The notes: generated by a model not told the origin, from the letters alone. Counted from the first letter of the stretch, positions 9,121 to 18,030 are shown. The stretch: 23,951 nt of DNA from Phaeoceros laevis (GCA_049999765.1 JBNGIQ010009335.1:1-23951), one strand, 5' to 3'. A program made the numbers and translations.

Positions 9121-9480
9121 AGGCTATTGACTTGGCATTTTGAGTGGTAGGGTCCATTAGATAAGATAGAGTTAAGTGTCACCACCTCTTTGGAATGAGA
9201 TTTGGAATGACCAATAAGGAGAGAGTGAGTTAGTTAGACCTATGTTTTACAATACGAAATAAAATACGATAATATGATAATATGAATATTTCATAGTATT
9301 TTACTTTTTGGATAAAAATACAAAAAAAAATGAAAATACAATACAACATACGTATATATAGCTATGAGAAATTTAATAAGGAAAAACCAAGTCACTTATA
9401 CTATGAGGATTTTTTTGAGCTTACATAGTATTTGTTAAAAATACGAGTTAGACCAATAGAAGGCTAGATAGGGTTCTTGT
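9121..9480. other. AT-rich spacer, no gene
   Basis: Strongly AT-rich between 9240 and 9460, with repeated 'atagtattt' and 'aaaatac' words and short A runs. No ORF or RNA gene is recognisable. It may be matrix-attachment-like or MITE-derived, but no terminal inverted repeats were found. Confidence 0.5.
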
Positions 9481-9499
9481 GTGAGAAAGACCTAGGCTC

Positions 9500-10095
9500 A
9501 ACTGTGTTGGAAGTGAACGACCCTGAGAGAGACTTGAAGTGTCCCCAAACGCTTCCCCTTGGCAATTTTCTCAGTGTTGGAAGCAGTATCGGACATCACA
9601 TTGGTGTTAGGTGTTCGCCGACGAGCTATCGAATAGGTGTCTGGCCTTAGACGTCCTGTGATCGCAGGTTGAAGGATATTAGAGGAGCCCTTGCACCCTG
9701 AAAGAGGCAAGAACCTACCTCGGAGTAGGAGGTAGTAGTGTCTAGCATATGGTTGTGCCCGTAGGGACGTACAAGTGTTGGACGTACAAGAGTTGTGTAA
9801 TAGTGAAAGGGCTAGGATGACGTACTGCTTTGTTACGCCTGCAAAAACCCTGCTGCTTAGGGTTTTGTGCTTTACTTATATATGTGCAAACTAGCAGTTC
9901 AATAGGCGTTAATTTGACCATATTAGCGCCCACTAAAACCATACCACCTATCAACTTATTAACTAGTCCTTTGTTGGGAATAGCCCTAACCCCTGGATAG
10001 GGTTTAGTATATCGTTTACTTTAAACACTTCACGTATACGACGTAGCTTCTAGGTTAGGTTAGTTTAGTTAATAGTTAGTTGGGTGACGGTTACA
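9500..10095 (-). repeat. Probable 3' LTR of the Ty3/gypsy element
   Basis: This lies just downstream (minus sense) of the chromodomain. In minus sense a TGTAACCGTCACCC start at 10095 is plausible as the LTR end. A TATATAAG box sits at 9876-9884, followed within 20 bp by a hairpin of AAAACCCT with AGGGTTTT (9844-9866), as found around LTR transcription starts. The inner edge, near 9500, is only a guess: no second LTR copy and no target-site duplication are visible. A minus frame at 9498-9710 is open but unrecognised. Confidence 0.4.
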
Positions 10096-10106
10096 ACCGT
10101 CACCCA
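10081..10106. repeat. Near-perfect 26-bp palindrome
   Basis: TGGGTGACGGTT (10081-10092) pairs perfectly with AACCGTCACCCA (10095-10106) across a 2-nt loop. It straddles the presumed LTR edge at 10095, so one arm would lie inside the LTR and the other outside. Confidence 0.8.
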
Positions 10107-10315
10107 TCCCGTGACCATACAGCCGACACGGACCTTTGTTTCTTTGAAGCCTGTACCCGTTCTTGCTATGCAACCTTTGCCTACGCTATGATGACCAATG
10201 CTACTTTGCTAATTATAACATCCTTTTCACACAGTGACAATCTCTAGCTATTCACTATCTATACCCTTTTCACACTGCGACCATGACAACTACTCCCCGG
10301 GGGTGAGGCTTCATC

Positions 10316-10700
10316 CTTGAGGCCTGGAACACTGTGGGTACGTGCATAATCATCCAGCGCACTACAATTCTGAATGCTGCGAAGGGGGTCCCAAGTGGCA
10401 TCCTCAACGGGATAGCCCCGCCACAAAACGAGAAATTAGAGCTGTCGGCAACGAATCATGTGTTGCAGAATACGCTCCACCTGAAACTCTGGCTGTCCAT
10501 CAACAAGCTGGGGTGGCAGACGAGGAGGAGGAGTACCTCTATACAACCGAAGTAAGGAAATGTGAAAAACCGGGTGACACCCAAAATGAGGAGGTAACTC
10601 AAGCTTGTATGCAACAGCTCCAATCCTGGACAGAATCTGAAAAGGTCCAATCCACCTGTCCGCCAGCTTTCTGCTACCCATGTCCAGATTCAGATACTTG
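10316..10700 (-). pseudogene. Gypsy integrase C-terminus and chromodomain
   Basis: One frame gives KLADRWIGPFQILSRIGAVA, then LPPHFGCHPVFHISLLR, the standard GPF and HPVFH(V/I)S(L/Q)L motifs at the end of chromovirus integrase. It continues to FQVERILQHMIRC. After a one-base shift the chromodomain follows: FLVLWRGYPVEDATWDP, where W..YP..(D/E)ATWEP is the hallmark, and then a C-terminal helix near 10330-10360. Chromodomains target chromovirus insertion to chromatin carrying particular histone marks. The single shift is the only break seen in the domain. Confidence 0.9.
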
Positions 10701-10884
10701 GTTGAGAGAAGTATTAGTAGGCCAGGCTGAAATGTGATATCACGCCGTTGCCGGTTTTGCCTACTGCTGTTGACGATTCTGTGCTTCCAGAGCATGTGAT
10801 CTAGCCTGTTGCAATATGTCAGCATGCATTTAAGGATAGTTCTTGGCTGGTGGCACACGTTCAGCTGTTGCAATTGGGGCCTCA

Positions 10885-11640
10885 AGCAAGGTACGAGGAT
10901 GACAATAGTTATTCATAAAAAACAGCGTCACCTTAGTAGAACTGTTGACAGCATTGTTATGAGCAAACTCCACCAAGTAAAGGTAATCTGACCAATCTTC
11001 CTAACGAGTACTAACAAATGCTCGAAGCATATCCTCCGCTTCTTGATTAATGTGCTCTGTGCTGCCATCAAATTCTGGATGGTATGTTGTAGAAAGCCGA
11101 ATCTTGGTGCTGAGCCCTTTGAGTAGTGCTTCCCAAAAGTTTGAAGTAAACAGAGCATCCCTGTCACTCACCAATGATTTAGGGAGGCCCAGCAAATGAT
11201 ACACATTCTTCATGAAAAGGTATGCTGCCTCTACTACTGTACATCGTTCTATAGTAGGCGCCATATGGATCATACGACTAAGCTTATCAACAAACACCAA
11301 TATAGCAGCATAGCCATGCGAGAAAGGCAAGCCGACAACAAAATCTAATGCCACATGCTCCCAAGGTTCTAATGATATAGGAAGTGGTTGGAGGAGACCT
11401 GCTGGACGGGTTCGTGATGGTTTGGTCCATTGGCACACATCACAACTTAGAACCATGTCTTTGACATCTTGTTTAAGCGTACCCCAATAATAATGTCGTT
11501 CCATCAGCTCTGTAGTTCTGTATATACACCTTCGTGGCCAGATGACAGCATGGCATGTGCTTCCTATAACAGCAACAACCGGATGTGAGGTAGGTTTAGG
11601 ATAAACAATCGGCCCTGGCAATATAAAAGTCCATCTTCCC
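10885..11640 (-). pseudogene. Gypsy integrase
   Basis: The zinc-binding region is seen as ERHYYWGTLKQDVKDMV followed by CDVC. The core acidic residues are the D in ALDFVVGLPFS, the D in LVSDRDALFTS and the E in DGSTEHINQEAEDML (usual family text: DGQTERVNQ). The frame is open from 11621 to 11001. It then reaches stops, although WSDYLYLVEFAHNNAVNSST at about 10985-10925 shows the coding continues in degraded form. The protein would integrate element cDNA. Confidence 0.9.
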
Positions 11641-12712
11641 TTTGCTGCCAGTCACCTTGGCCAGCCTGCAAAGCTTTATAAGCTGTGCGGGCCTCGGAAT
11701 CTACAATTAAGGCTGCTACTATCTCCTCCCTCCAACCTGGATGTTCACCTATAGTGACTTGGATAGCACTGAGCTCTACTCTCCTTAGAGCATCAGCTAC
11801 TTGATTTTCACTCCCTTTTTTATACTTAACACAAAAGTCACATTGCTGAAAATATTCCAACCAGCGTGCTTCTTTACGAGATGAGAGGGGTTGCGTTTGG
11901 AGAAATACCAAGGGGCTGTGGTCGGTCTCGAGGGTAAACTTTGTTCCCTCCACATAGCAGCGCCACTGTTTCAAAGCTAGTACTTGCGCCAAGGTCTCCT
12001 TTTCGTGACTAGCCCAATTAATCTCTGCACCCTTTAATTTGCGACTGAAATACGCCACTGGTTGTAAGCCCCTCCCCATATCCTGCTGGAGTACAGCACC
12101 AACTGCACGATCTGAAGCATCTGTGGCAATAACAAAGGGAAAGTCCATGTTAGGATACGCTAAAACCGGGGTGCTGGTTAATGCTTCTTTGAGTAGTTGA
12201 AAAGCATGCCCCCGTTCTTGCTGCCAGCACCACACCATGGGCTGCCTTACATGCAAACTGCTCCATGAATTTCCTGTAATATGATGCAAGCCCAAGGAAG
12301 GACTATAACTCCTTCAGACATGTAGGCCTAGGCTAGGCTTTAACAATAGCCACCTTGGCAGGGTCAACTCAAATGCCACTTTCATCAACAATATGTCTTA
12401 GATACTCTATAGGCGGGGTAAGAAACTCACACTTTGAGATCTGTGCGTATAACTTGTCTGCCCTAAGCCTGTCGAAAACTTACTGCAGCTTTTGTAGATG
12501 CTCCTCTCGAGTGCAATTGTAAATCAGAACGTCATCCAAATATACCAAGACACCTTGTCCTAGGAGGTCTCGGAACACGTCATTCATTAAAGTCTGAAAT
12601 GTTGCAGGTGCATTAGTCATGCCAAAGCTCATAACAAGCCATTTAAAATGGTTATACCTCGTATTGAATGCCGTTTTCTCAATATCTTTTGGAGCTATGC
12701 GAATCTGGTGAT
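11564..12712 (-). pseudogene. Gypsy reverse transcriptase (C-terminal part) and RNase H
   Basis: From 12710 the frame reads IAPKDIEKTAFNTRY, FKWLVMSFGMTNAPATFQ and then VLVYLDDVLIY, with YLDD the catalytic motif. Stops interrupt the thumb region between about 12480 and 12300. The frame open from 12295 to 11564 carries RNase H: first Asp in FVIATDASDRAVGAVL, Glu in WASHEKETLAQVLALK, Asp in FTLETDHSPLVFL and a late Asp in NQVADALRR (the family usually has DALSR). Together these would copy RNA to DNA and degrade the template. This copy is broken by at least three stops in RT and lacks the finger region. Confidence 0.9.
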
Positions 12713-13075
12713 AAACACGGTCTCGGATGCATCACGCTCACCACCTATGCTCCTTACCGTATCTCCCCTGCAAAACGGACGGTCCCGACAAGAAAACTAT
12801 TCGGCTATGTTTTGTCTATGCAGAGGAGTATATCCGCCCCCACACCCCCCCTCGACCCTCCGCTTCACAACCCATCCAAGTTGTCGTAGGACGTCGTGTT
12901 GATTTTTCGGTCTTTGAAGATGATATGGAGCTAAACTCTAAAAAGTTTAGCATGCTTAGTATGGTAGACTAAGCTAAGTTAGGAAATTAGGGGATAATGC
13001 CCCCCTTCTTGTATTGTTTTTATTTATCTATAAAACGTGCCCAAATCGCTAAAAAAAAACACGGTCTCGGATGCA
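12713..13075 (+). mobile_element. Retroposed insert with poly(A) and 19-bp target duplications
   Basis: The 19-bp direct repeat 'aaacacggtctcggatgca' lies at 12713-12731 and again at 13057-13075. Between them is a 325-bp insert ending in an A run (13051-13059) just before the second copy. Poly(A) plus a long target duplication is the mark of LINE-type target-primed insertion. The insert has an 81-codon frame from 12727 to 12972 ending GRRVDFSVFEDDMELNSKKF..., then an AT-rich 3' tail with CTATAAAACGTGCC and TCGCTAAAA. It is either a 5'-truncated LINE end or a retroposed transcript. The left copy abuts the truncated gypsy element. Confidence 0.85.
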
Positions 13076-13543
13076 ATGGGGTTTTCTCCTCTCAATGGGG
13101 TTTGCCCCGTTTGTGACCCAAAAATTCCCTTCAAAATGGCCATATTCCGGGATTTTCAAAGTACATCACGTTTTTTGGACCTCCATGAAAACTAAAAATG
13201 TCTGAAACCTGCACTTTTCCAGACTCCCTACCGTTGTGTATCATTTTTTGTGTGTTGAAAACCCGTTTTATTAGACTTTTATAATTTTGTGTATAGATTA
13301 ATGTACGACTTGGACAAGAAACTTTTCCTTAAAATAGGTTTTCTCTTGCCACCAGGTACCGGACATCCGGTACCCGGGCCCCGCTGGTTTGTCCCAAAAA
13401 CTAAACATTGCTATTCAAATGCTGCACTTGGAATGAAAACTGACCGGAAAACTCTTATGCTTCACGCCACTCATACACATTGGGCCCCGAGTGCCAGACA
13501 TCCAGTACCTGGGGCGCGCGGGGTTGGTGCAAAACAAGGGCAT
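13076..13543. other. Spacer with a duplicated GTACC-centred motif
   Basis: No gene is recognised. A block around 13357-13390 ('ggtaccggacatccggtaccc' type) recurs diverged at 13488-13520 ('gtgccagacatccagtacctggg'), each followed by a G/C-rich run and 'caaaa'. 'tggggtttt' words repeat near 13076-13110. Confidence 0.45.
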
Positions 13544-14530
13544 CTAAACTCTTAAAGGCCTGAAATACACGGCATCTGTGGGAAGTACCCTACATGAACT
13601 GTCGTCCGACACATCATTTTTGGTCGGCTCCAAAATCGAGGCCCTATGTGGTCTATCAAAATTGAATATTTTAGGCTCTTTTGGCTCTTCCCCGGGAAGT
13701 AGGCCGTCTACCTCACATGCATCAAGTTCTTCTTCGCAGTCGGTGGATCCTGCATCGTCATCATCCTCTGATTGATTTATTAAGTCGGCAGGCGCAAGGC
13801 CATCGTCCTCATTTGGATCGGGCCTATTTTCAAATAGCTTTCTTTTGATAAACGTAACAGTGCCTATTTGTCGCGGTAATGTCCCTCCTGCCATTAATAC
13901 GAACCCATATGCTAGTATGGTTGTCTTCCCATCGCCGATTGGCAAGTCCTGCGTGTGTGCTTGTCTTCCGGTTCTTTGGGTGCGCTTTTCTTCTTACGTC
14001 GCCCTCGCCCCTTTCCATGGCCATGCTTACATCCGCAACCCTTAGGCATTGGAGACGGTTCATCGTCTCCTATCACTTCTTTGATGCGGATGAACACGGG
14101 CACATACTTCCCTTCATAGGCATCTAGATTCTGTGTTGCCCACCAGTGAAGTTTTATGAATGGTTCAGGGACATCCTTATGCAGTTCCAGCACCTTCGCC
14201 ATCCAGAACGGTCTGCCTTCAAAATCTTTGTCAGCCGCCACTGCCGCCGTGTCTCCTTCTTTAATCTCATCCACATCTTCGCGCATTTGCGACTCTTCCT
14301 CGAGTAACCTACGTATAGTTTGCCGAGGTCCCAAATACATCTCTCTTTCAGGCTAAATGAATAGATCTTCTTCATGGACTGGCTCCACGGCAACGTCCGG
14401 GTAATTACCTTCAGGATGTAGCTCATCTACTGCCCTCGTGTACCATTTCCAAGGTTTCATTAGTGCTTGTACTACCTCACTTGAAATGATGTTACCACTA
14501 CTACAATTTCGGTCTATAAAGTCATGGTGG
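13544..14530 (-). pseudogene. DUF7869-like gene, C-terminal fragment (copy A)
   Basis: In minus sense the piece starts at about 14527 (HDFIDRNCSSGNIISSEVV...), reads MKPWKWYTRAVDELHPEGNYP and has a TAG at about 14354. After a shift it continues RRLLEEESQMREDVDEI, then GRPFWMAKVLELH, IKLHWWA and EGKYVPVF, which resemble a BAH-like C-terminal module. A Cys/His/Lys-rich basic stretch near 14020 (GCGCKHGHGKGRGRRKKK) follows. After another shift come ILAYGFVLMAGGTLPRQI and an acidic tail to 13544. Text of this type follows the conserved core in DUF7869-domain proteins as I know them. The core itself is absent, so this is a detached or truncated copy. The assignment is by pattern only. Confidence 0.5.
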
Positions 14531-14532
14531 GC

Positions 14533-14550
14533 TGTTACGATCGCGTAACA
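14533..14550. repeat. 18-bp palindrome
   Basis: TGTTACGATCGCGTAACA: TGTTACG and CGTAACA are complementary arms of 7 bp around ATCG. It lies 15 bp before the target duplication of the SINE-like insert. Confidence 0.6.
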
Positions 14551-14564
14551 CTATGGGTGGCCGT

Positions 14565-14962
14565 GTCACTTTAGCGTTTTTTTTTTTAGCGACAATGGCA
14601 CGGCTCTTTATATATCAAAGCTCTACAATCATGGAGCTAGGGTGTTACAATGCTACTAGATCAGTAGCACTTCTTGCTCAGAATCAACGGCGTTGGTCTC
14701 ACTGATTTTTGGTCGAGAAACACTACAGGACAAACAAGGGCAAGGGGGGGACCCTTCATGGGACCGATAACCTCTTCAAAATCACACACACACACACACA
14801 CGCACACGGGATTGAACCTTGATTTTTTATCGAGAAACACTACGGGATTGAACCCTGATTTTTTGTCGAGAAACACTACGGGATTAAACCCGGGTCTTCA
14901 CTTTGGAAGGCCCAAGTCCCAACCACTTGGATGTCCCCGAGGGGACGTCACTTTAGCGTTTT
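14565..14962 (-). mobile_element. SINE-like insert with poly(A) and 16-bp target duplications
   Basis: 'gtcactttagcgtttt' occurs at 14565-14580 and 14947-14962. Immediately inside the left copy is an 11-T run (14577-14587), i.e. poly(A) at the 3' end of a minus-strand insert. In minus sense the 5' part reads GGGGACATCCAAGTGGTTGG, resembling a tRNA-type A box, and then GGGTTTAATCCCGTAG, with GGGTTCAATCCCGT copies after it, resembling the B box (GGTTCRANNCC). These are the internal Pol III promoter elements of tRNA-derived SINEs. The B-box segment has been tandemly repeated (14806-14895) and a CA microsatellite has grown beside it. Confidence 0.75.
14783..14895. repeat. CA microsatellite and tandem 38-bp units
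   Basis: (CA)n runs from 14783 to about 14806. It is followed by tandem units of 'cgggattgaaccctgattttt' type plus '.tcgagaaacactac', about 38 bp each, with two and a half copies to 14895. A related single unit lies at 14702-14728. These sit inside the SINE-like insert. Confidence 0.8.
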
Positions 14963-15206
14963 GACACGCTCGCCATACACGGTCAAGCGCGTGACCGGCG
15001 TGCCATCCCACCCACCTACTGTTGCCCTCAGGCGACCTGCTGCAGACCGGGCTGGCCCGTGATGTTCCAGGTCCCGTTACACAACCGTATACCCAGGCTG
15101 GCGGAATAAACTCGCCCGTGCGAGTTTAAGGTGGTTTCGACTAGCAAGCCGGGCCTAGATTGCACACTCCACGGTCCCATTGCAAAAAAGCCGGGCTGGA
15201 ACTCTC

Positions 15207-15695
15207 CAGGCGACACTTGATCTCTCACCTCTTTCATCTCTCACGTGCACAAGAATTACTGTCCCAGGATGCGCTGCAGGCCGTGGTAAGGGCTGTGAAT
15301 TTTTGAAATGCTTGATCTCTCACAGGTCTCTCTCATCTATCACAAGAATCACTCTCCCAGGCAAATGCGCTGCAGGCCGTGGTGCACTTTTGAATGTTTT
15401 TGCCCTAAGGCCAGGGCATGGGATGAAGGAGAGGAGACTAGAGGGGACGGGAGACTAGGGAGGCCATGGCTGTCAGGCTGGAGCGCGTTGAGGACTGGCT
15501 GCTGCTGCGGCCGCCGCCGCAGCGGTCTTAGCAGGTCCGGTTCATGTGAGCAGCTCCAACAACAACAATGGGGGCCGCCATCTTGGCCAGGCTGCAGGCC
15601 GTGGCAAGGGCTATGCATTTTTGAAATGCTTGATCTCTTATAGGTCTCTCTCATCTCTCACAAGAATCACTCTCCCAGGCAGATGCGCTGCACCA
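15207..15695. repeat. Three diverged copies of a ~95-bp unit
   Basis: A unit containing 'gaaatgcttgatctctcac', then 'tctctcatct.tcacaagaatcactctcccaggc' and 'atgcgctgcaggccgtggtaagggct' appears at about 15215-15305, 15308-15395 and 15590-15695. The first two are adjacent. The third is separated by about 200 bp holding a short ORF start near 15465 and 15570. The units are not close to a clean multiple of three. Confidence 0.75.
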
Positions 15696-15892
15696 TCTTG
15701 GCTAGAAGAGGTCTTTGCTCATCTTCATCGCGGAGGCTGGGAGGGGTTCTGCTCTTCTCCAAGAGAGGGAGTTGCAGCCAATGGCATTGGACTCATCCTT
15801 CCACGCATCCCAATGCTACCAAGAGTGTAGCCAGGGCGTAACTTGTGCAGGAGGAGGAGGTGGAAAAGGAGGAGGACGAGGTGGAGGGGCAA

Positions 15893-16294
15893 ATGCTGCG
15901 GCTCTTGAGCACCCTTGCTTGCTTCATGAGCACAGTGCTCCCGGGCTTTGCCTTCGATGCCTCCATCATGGTGAGAGAGAGATCAGCGTACTTGTCTTTT
16001 GCTTCTCCTTGCTCCTCCTCCTCCTTCCTGAGAAAAATTCTGCTCTTGCTGTTGACCACGATGTTGGAATTGCCGCCATGACTGCTCACAGCTTCGCATT
16101 TGCCCTATAGGAGGAACGGGCTCAAGTTGTTCACCAAATCAGGTGGCCTGGATGTGGCAGACATAGAAGCAATCCGTACAGCGGCAGGCCGCAGCGGCAG
16201 TGGCAGCCACCACTCACGCCCAAGCTCCTGGAGGCAGCGGATTTGATGCCGGCCTATGCGAAACATTTGCGGGAGGTGATCAAGCGTGGTGTGC
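15893..16294 (+). pseudogene. Phosphoglucosamine mutase family protein, broken internal fragment
   Basis: The plus strand carries two blocks like the plant chloroplast-type phosphoglucomutase/phosphoglucosamine mutase family (alpha-D-phosphohexomutases). Block one at about 15896-15970 reads LACFMSTVLPGFAFDASIM and is followed by GTGAGA, a plausible splice donor. Block two reads M-T-A, then after a 7-bp insertion (CACAGCT) SHLPYRRNGLKLFTKSGG, LDVADIEAIRTAAG, and after another shift MPAYAKHLREVIKRG. In the family the sequence runs ...DASIM.TASH.PYNRNG.K.FTK. ... MSAYAKHLR. The phosphoserine loop corresponds to the TASH region. No flanking exons are visible, so it is a stray fragment rather than a gene. 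Confidence 0.65.
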
Positions 16295-16880
16295 TTTTTA
16301 TGGCATTAAGAATTGAGAAATTTGTGAATCCGAGATATTTGTAAATCAAGATATTTATAAATTGATATATTTTTGTGGCAGTATGGAACGAGATATTTGT
16401 GAGCAAGATTTTTACCTAATTGAGCGGGATTTCCACGGTGGCAAAGAACACACCATTTTATTTTTATTGTTATATAAAGAAATAAAGGCTGCCACATGGC
16501 GTCGGTAGAAGCCAACACGTTGCCGGTTGTCTAAGTGACATGTGCTGTACATCAAGGCATTCTGGCAGGAAGCAGGCTCGTACCCTGGCGGCAGGCGGGC
16601 AGGCTCGTACCGTGGCGGGCAGGCGGGCGGGTTGGCACGCTCGTACCCTGGCCGCCGGGTGGTAGGTAGTTCTCTCACCTCTCACCGTCCCAAGCAATTC
16701 GTGCTGCAACCGAGACGGGCTAGCCGGGTCTCGGGAACGGTCCGGTTGAGCGTGTCAAAAAGGTTCGCTACGCTCTAGGAACCACAGCGGGAGATCCTGA
16801 AGTCATGGTCCCAGGCTCCCCCTGCGGCACCGTGACAACTATTGCCGGCGGTGACAAAACAGGGGGTGGGCATGACTTGT
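16295..16880. other. Gene-free spacer with a G/C-rich minisatellite
   Basis: 16306-16480 is AT-rich with repeated 'gagatatttgt' and 'aagatattta' words. 16565-16655 holds about three imperfect units of 'ggcaggctcgtaccctggcgg' type. Nothing coding is recognised. Confidence 0.55.
16565..16655. repeat. G/C-rich minisatellite
   Basis: Imperfect tandem units 'gcaggctcgtaccctggcgg', 'gcaggctcgtaccgtggcgg' and 'gcacgctcgtaccctggccg', separated by 'gcaggcggg' words, with a period of about 30-40 bp. Confidence 0.75.
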
Positions 16881-17572
16881 GACCGTAATAGAATAAGAAA
16901 AAATATAGTAGTGCACAAATTTTCTCTTGCTCTGCCCGAAACATTGTCCACCATTCCTTGCAACCTTGCAAAAGATAACTTGATGCATCCAACGACTTCC
17001 TAACGTCCCCCATCGTAGTGGATGCCGATGCATTAATGGTCTTCGTGCCTCTCACTTGCAAAGGAAGGAACGGTGCTGCTTGTATCTCTCTATTGGGCAT
17101 CCTGATCAGAGGTGCAACCCATCTGATGGACCATAGCATGGTGAGCCCACAAGCCGCTTCCGCGCATAACAGTCACTCACTTTCCAGGCACATCCGGTGC
17201 AACCGGTGGTTGCTTTTCTCATCTCATTTTAACATGATGTTGAAAAGACTGATTGTGCAGTCGAGCGACAACAGGTCCTTCATCCCCATGTTCTTCCCCT
17301 TTTGGCCACACGTAGCTTTGGAAATCTCCCACCTTTGTCACCATAACCACCGTTGGCCTCGGAGAATACTTCCTTTGCAAGACCTCTATCATTCCAGGCA
17401 AGCTCAGAGCGTCTTTCCCTCTAAGACTGATAGAAAATCTGCTGAACATCTGGTCAATCTGATCATGCATATGCCGCACCAGAAGGAACTCAACTTTACC
17501 TTTCTGAAAATACCTCTCTCCACTAGCATGTTTAAGTAGCTGAAAACCAGCGTGTTCTTGTTTTCCCTGAGG
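16880..17572 (-). pseudogene. DUF7869-like gene, middle fragment (copy B)
   Basis: Beginning at 17568 in minus sense: RENKNTLVFSYLNMLVERGIF, matching ENKNRLVMAYLNMLVEKGIF of copy C, then after a shift KGKVEFLLVRHMHDQIDQMFSRF. The family signature in copy C is VGHTHDQIDQMFSRF; here the G and the T are replaced (RHMHD). It continues LRGKDALSLPGMIEVL and VTKVGDFQSYVWPKG, stops near 17219, and resumes in other frames down to about 16880 (SLDASSYLLQGCKEWWTMF). The part before ENKN, including the first acidic motif, is missing, replaced by copia reverse transcriptase. Stops and shifts show it is not functional. Confidence 0.65.
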
Positions 17573-17900
17573 TCGCAATGAGCAGCCACAGCCAACACCA
17601 ACCTGAGAGTCGGGAACTTGACAACTGGTGCGAAGGTCTCAAAGTAGTCCTCGCTAGGACGCTGAGAGAAGCCCCGCACCACAAGTCTGGCCTTAAATCT
17701 AGCTATCTGCCCTTCTGGTGTGTACTTCTTTTTGAACACCCATTTGCATGATATTGCCTTTCGTCCAGGTGGCAATGGCTGAAGGGAGCATGTCCCATTC
17801 TTGATCAACGAATCGTATTCATCTTGTACAGCAACCTTCCATTGCTTACGCTCGGCTCCTAAATATGCTTCCTGCGTACTAACCGGTTCTGACATGTCTA
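17572..17900 (-). pseudogene. Ty1/copia reverse transcriptase, N-terminal fragment
   Basis: A frame open from 18096 reads EPVSTQEAYLGAERKQWKVA, then SLIKNGTCSLQPLPPGRKAI, CKWVFKKKYTPEGQIARFKA, RLVVRGFSQ, DYFETFAPVVKFPTLRLVLA and AAHCDL at 17571. This is the first third of the copia RVT_2 domain (usual text: W..A...E..SL..N.TW.LV.LP.G.K.I..KWVFK.K). The catalytic YVDD lies further on and is absent. At 17568 the frame passes without a break into the DUF7869-like copy B. Upstream codons to 18096 are unrecognised. Confidence 0.9.
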
Positions 17901-18030
17901 CCAATGCTGCTGCCAAGGCTTGTGCCTGCACAGGTCTTCGATACTTGCAATTGCACATGTACTTCCACTCCGTCGAAGCGTTGGATACTTCCCTTTGTCC
18001 CCTCGCGATGCCACTGTGCCACAAACAAGC

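Larger units (their letters stand above)
10316..12712 (-). mobile_element. Ty3/gypsy chromovirus, 5'-truncated and degenerate
   Basis: In minus sense the order is reverse transcriptase, RNase H, integrase, chromodomain and then a probable LTR. RT before integrase marks Ty3/gypsy, and the terminal chromodomain marks a chromovirus. Gag, protease and the N-terminal half of RT are missing: homology begins at HQIRIAPKDIEKTAF near 12710, exactly where the flanking retroposon's target duplication begins. Multiple stops and frameshifts are present, so it is inactive. Confidence 0.9.

Noticed and set aside
12668-12902. Overlapping plus-strand frames across the LINE-like insert
   Set aside because: Two of the three frames cross the target duplication and read into the gypsy element. 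Only the one ending at 12972 keeps a coding look, and it is described with the insert.
14533-14550. Palindrome as a DNA-transposon or LTR-LTR junction
   Set aside because: No second end or target duplication goes with it. Left as a plain palindrome.
14806-14895. Possible tRNA gene (GGTTCAATCCC B box)
   Set aside because: No cloverleaf can be formed. The B-box block is tandemly repeated and sits inside an insert with poly(A) and target duplications, so it is SINE-derived.
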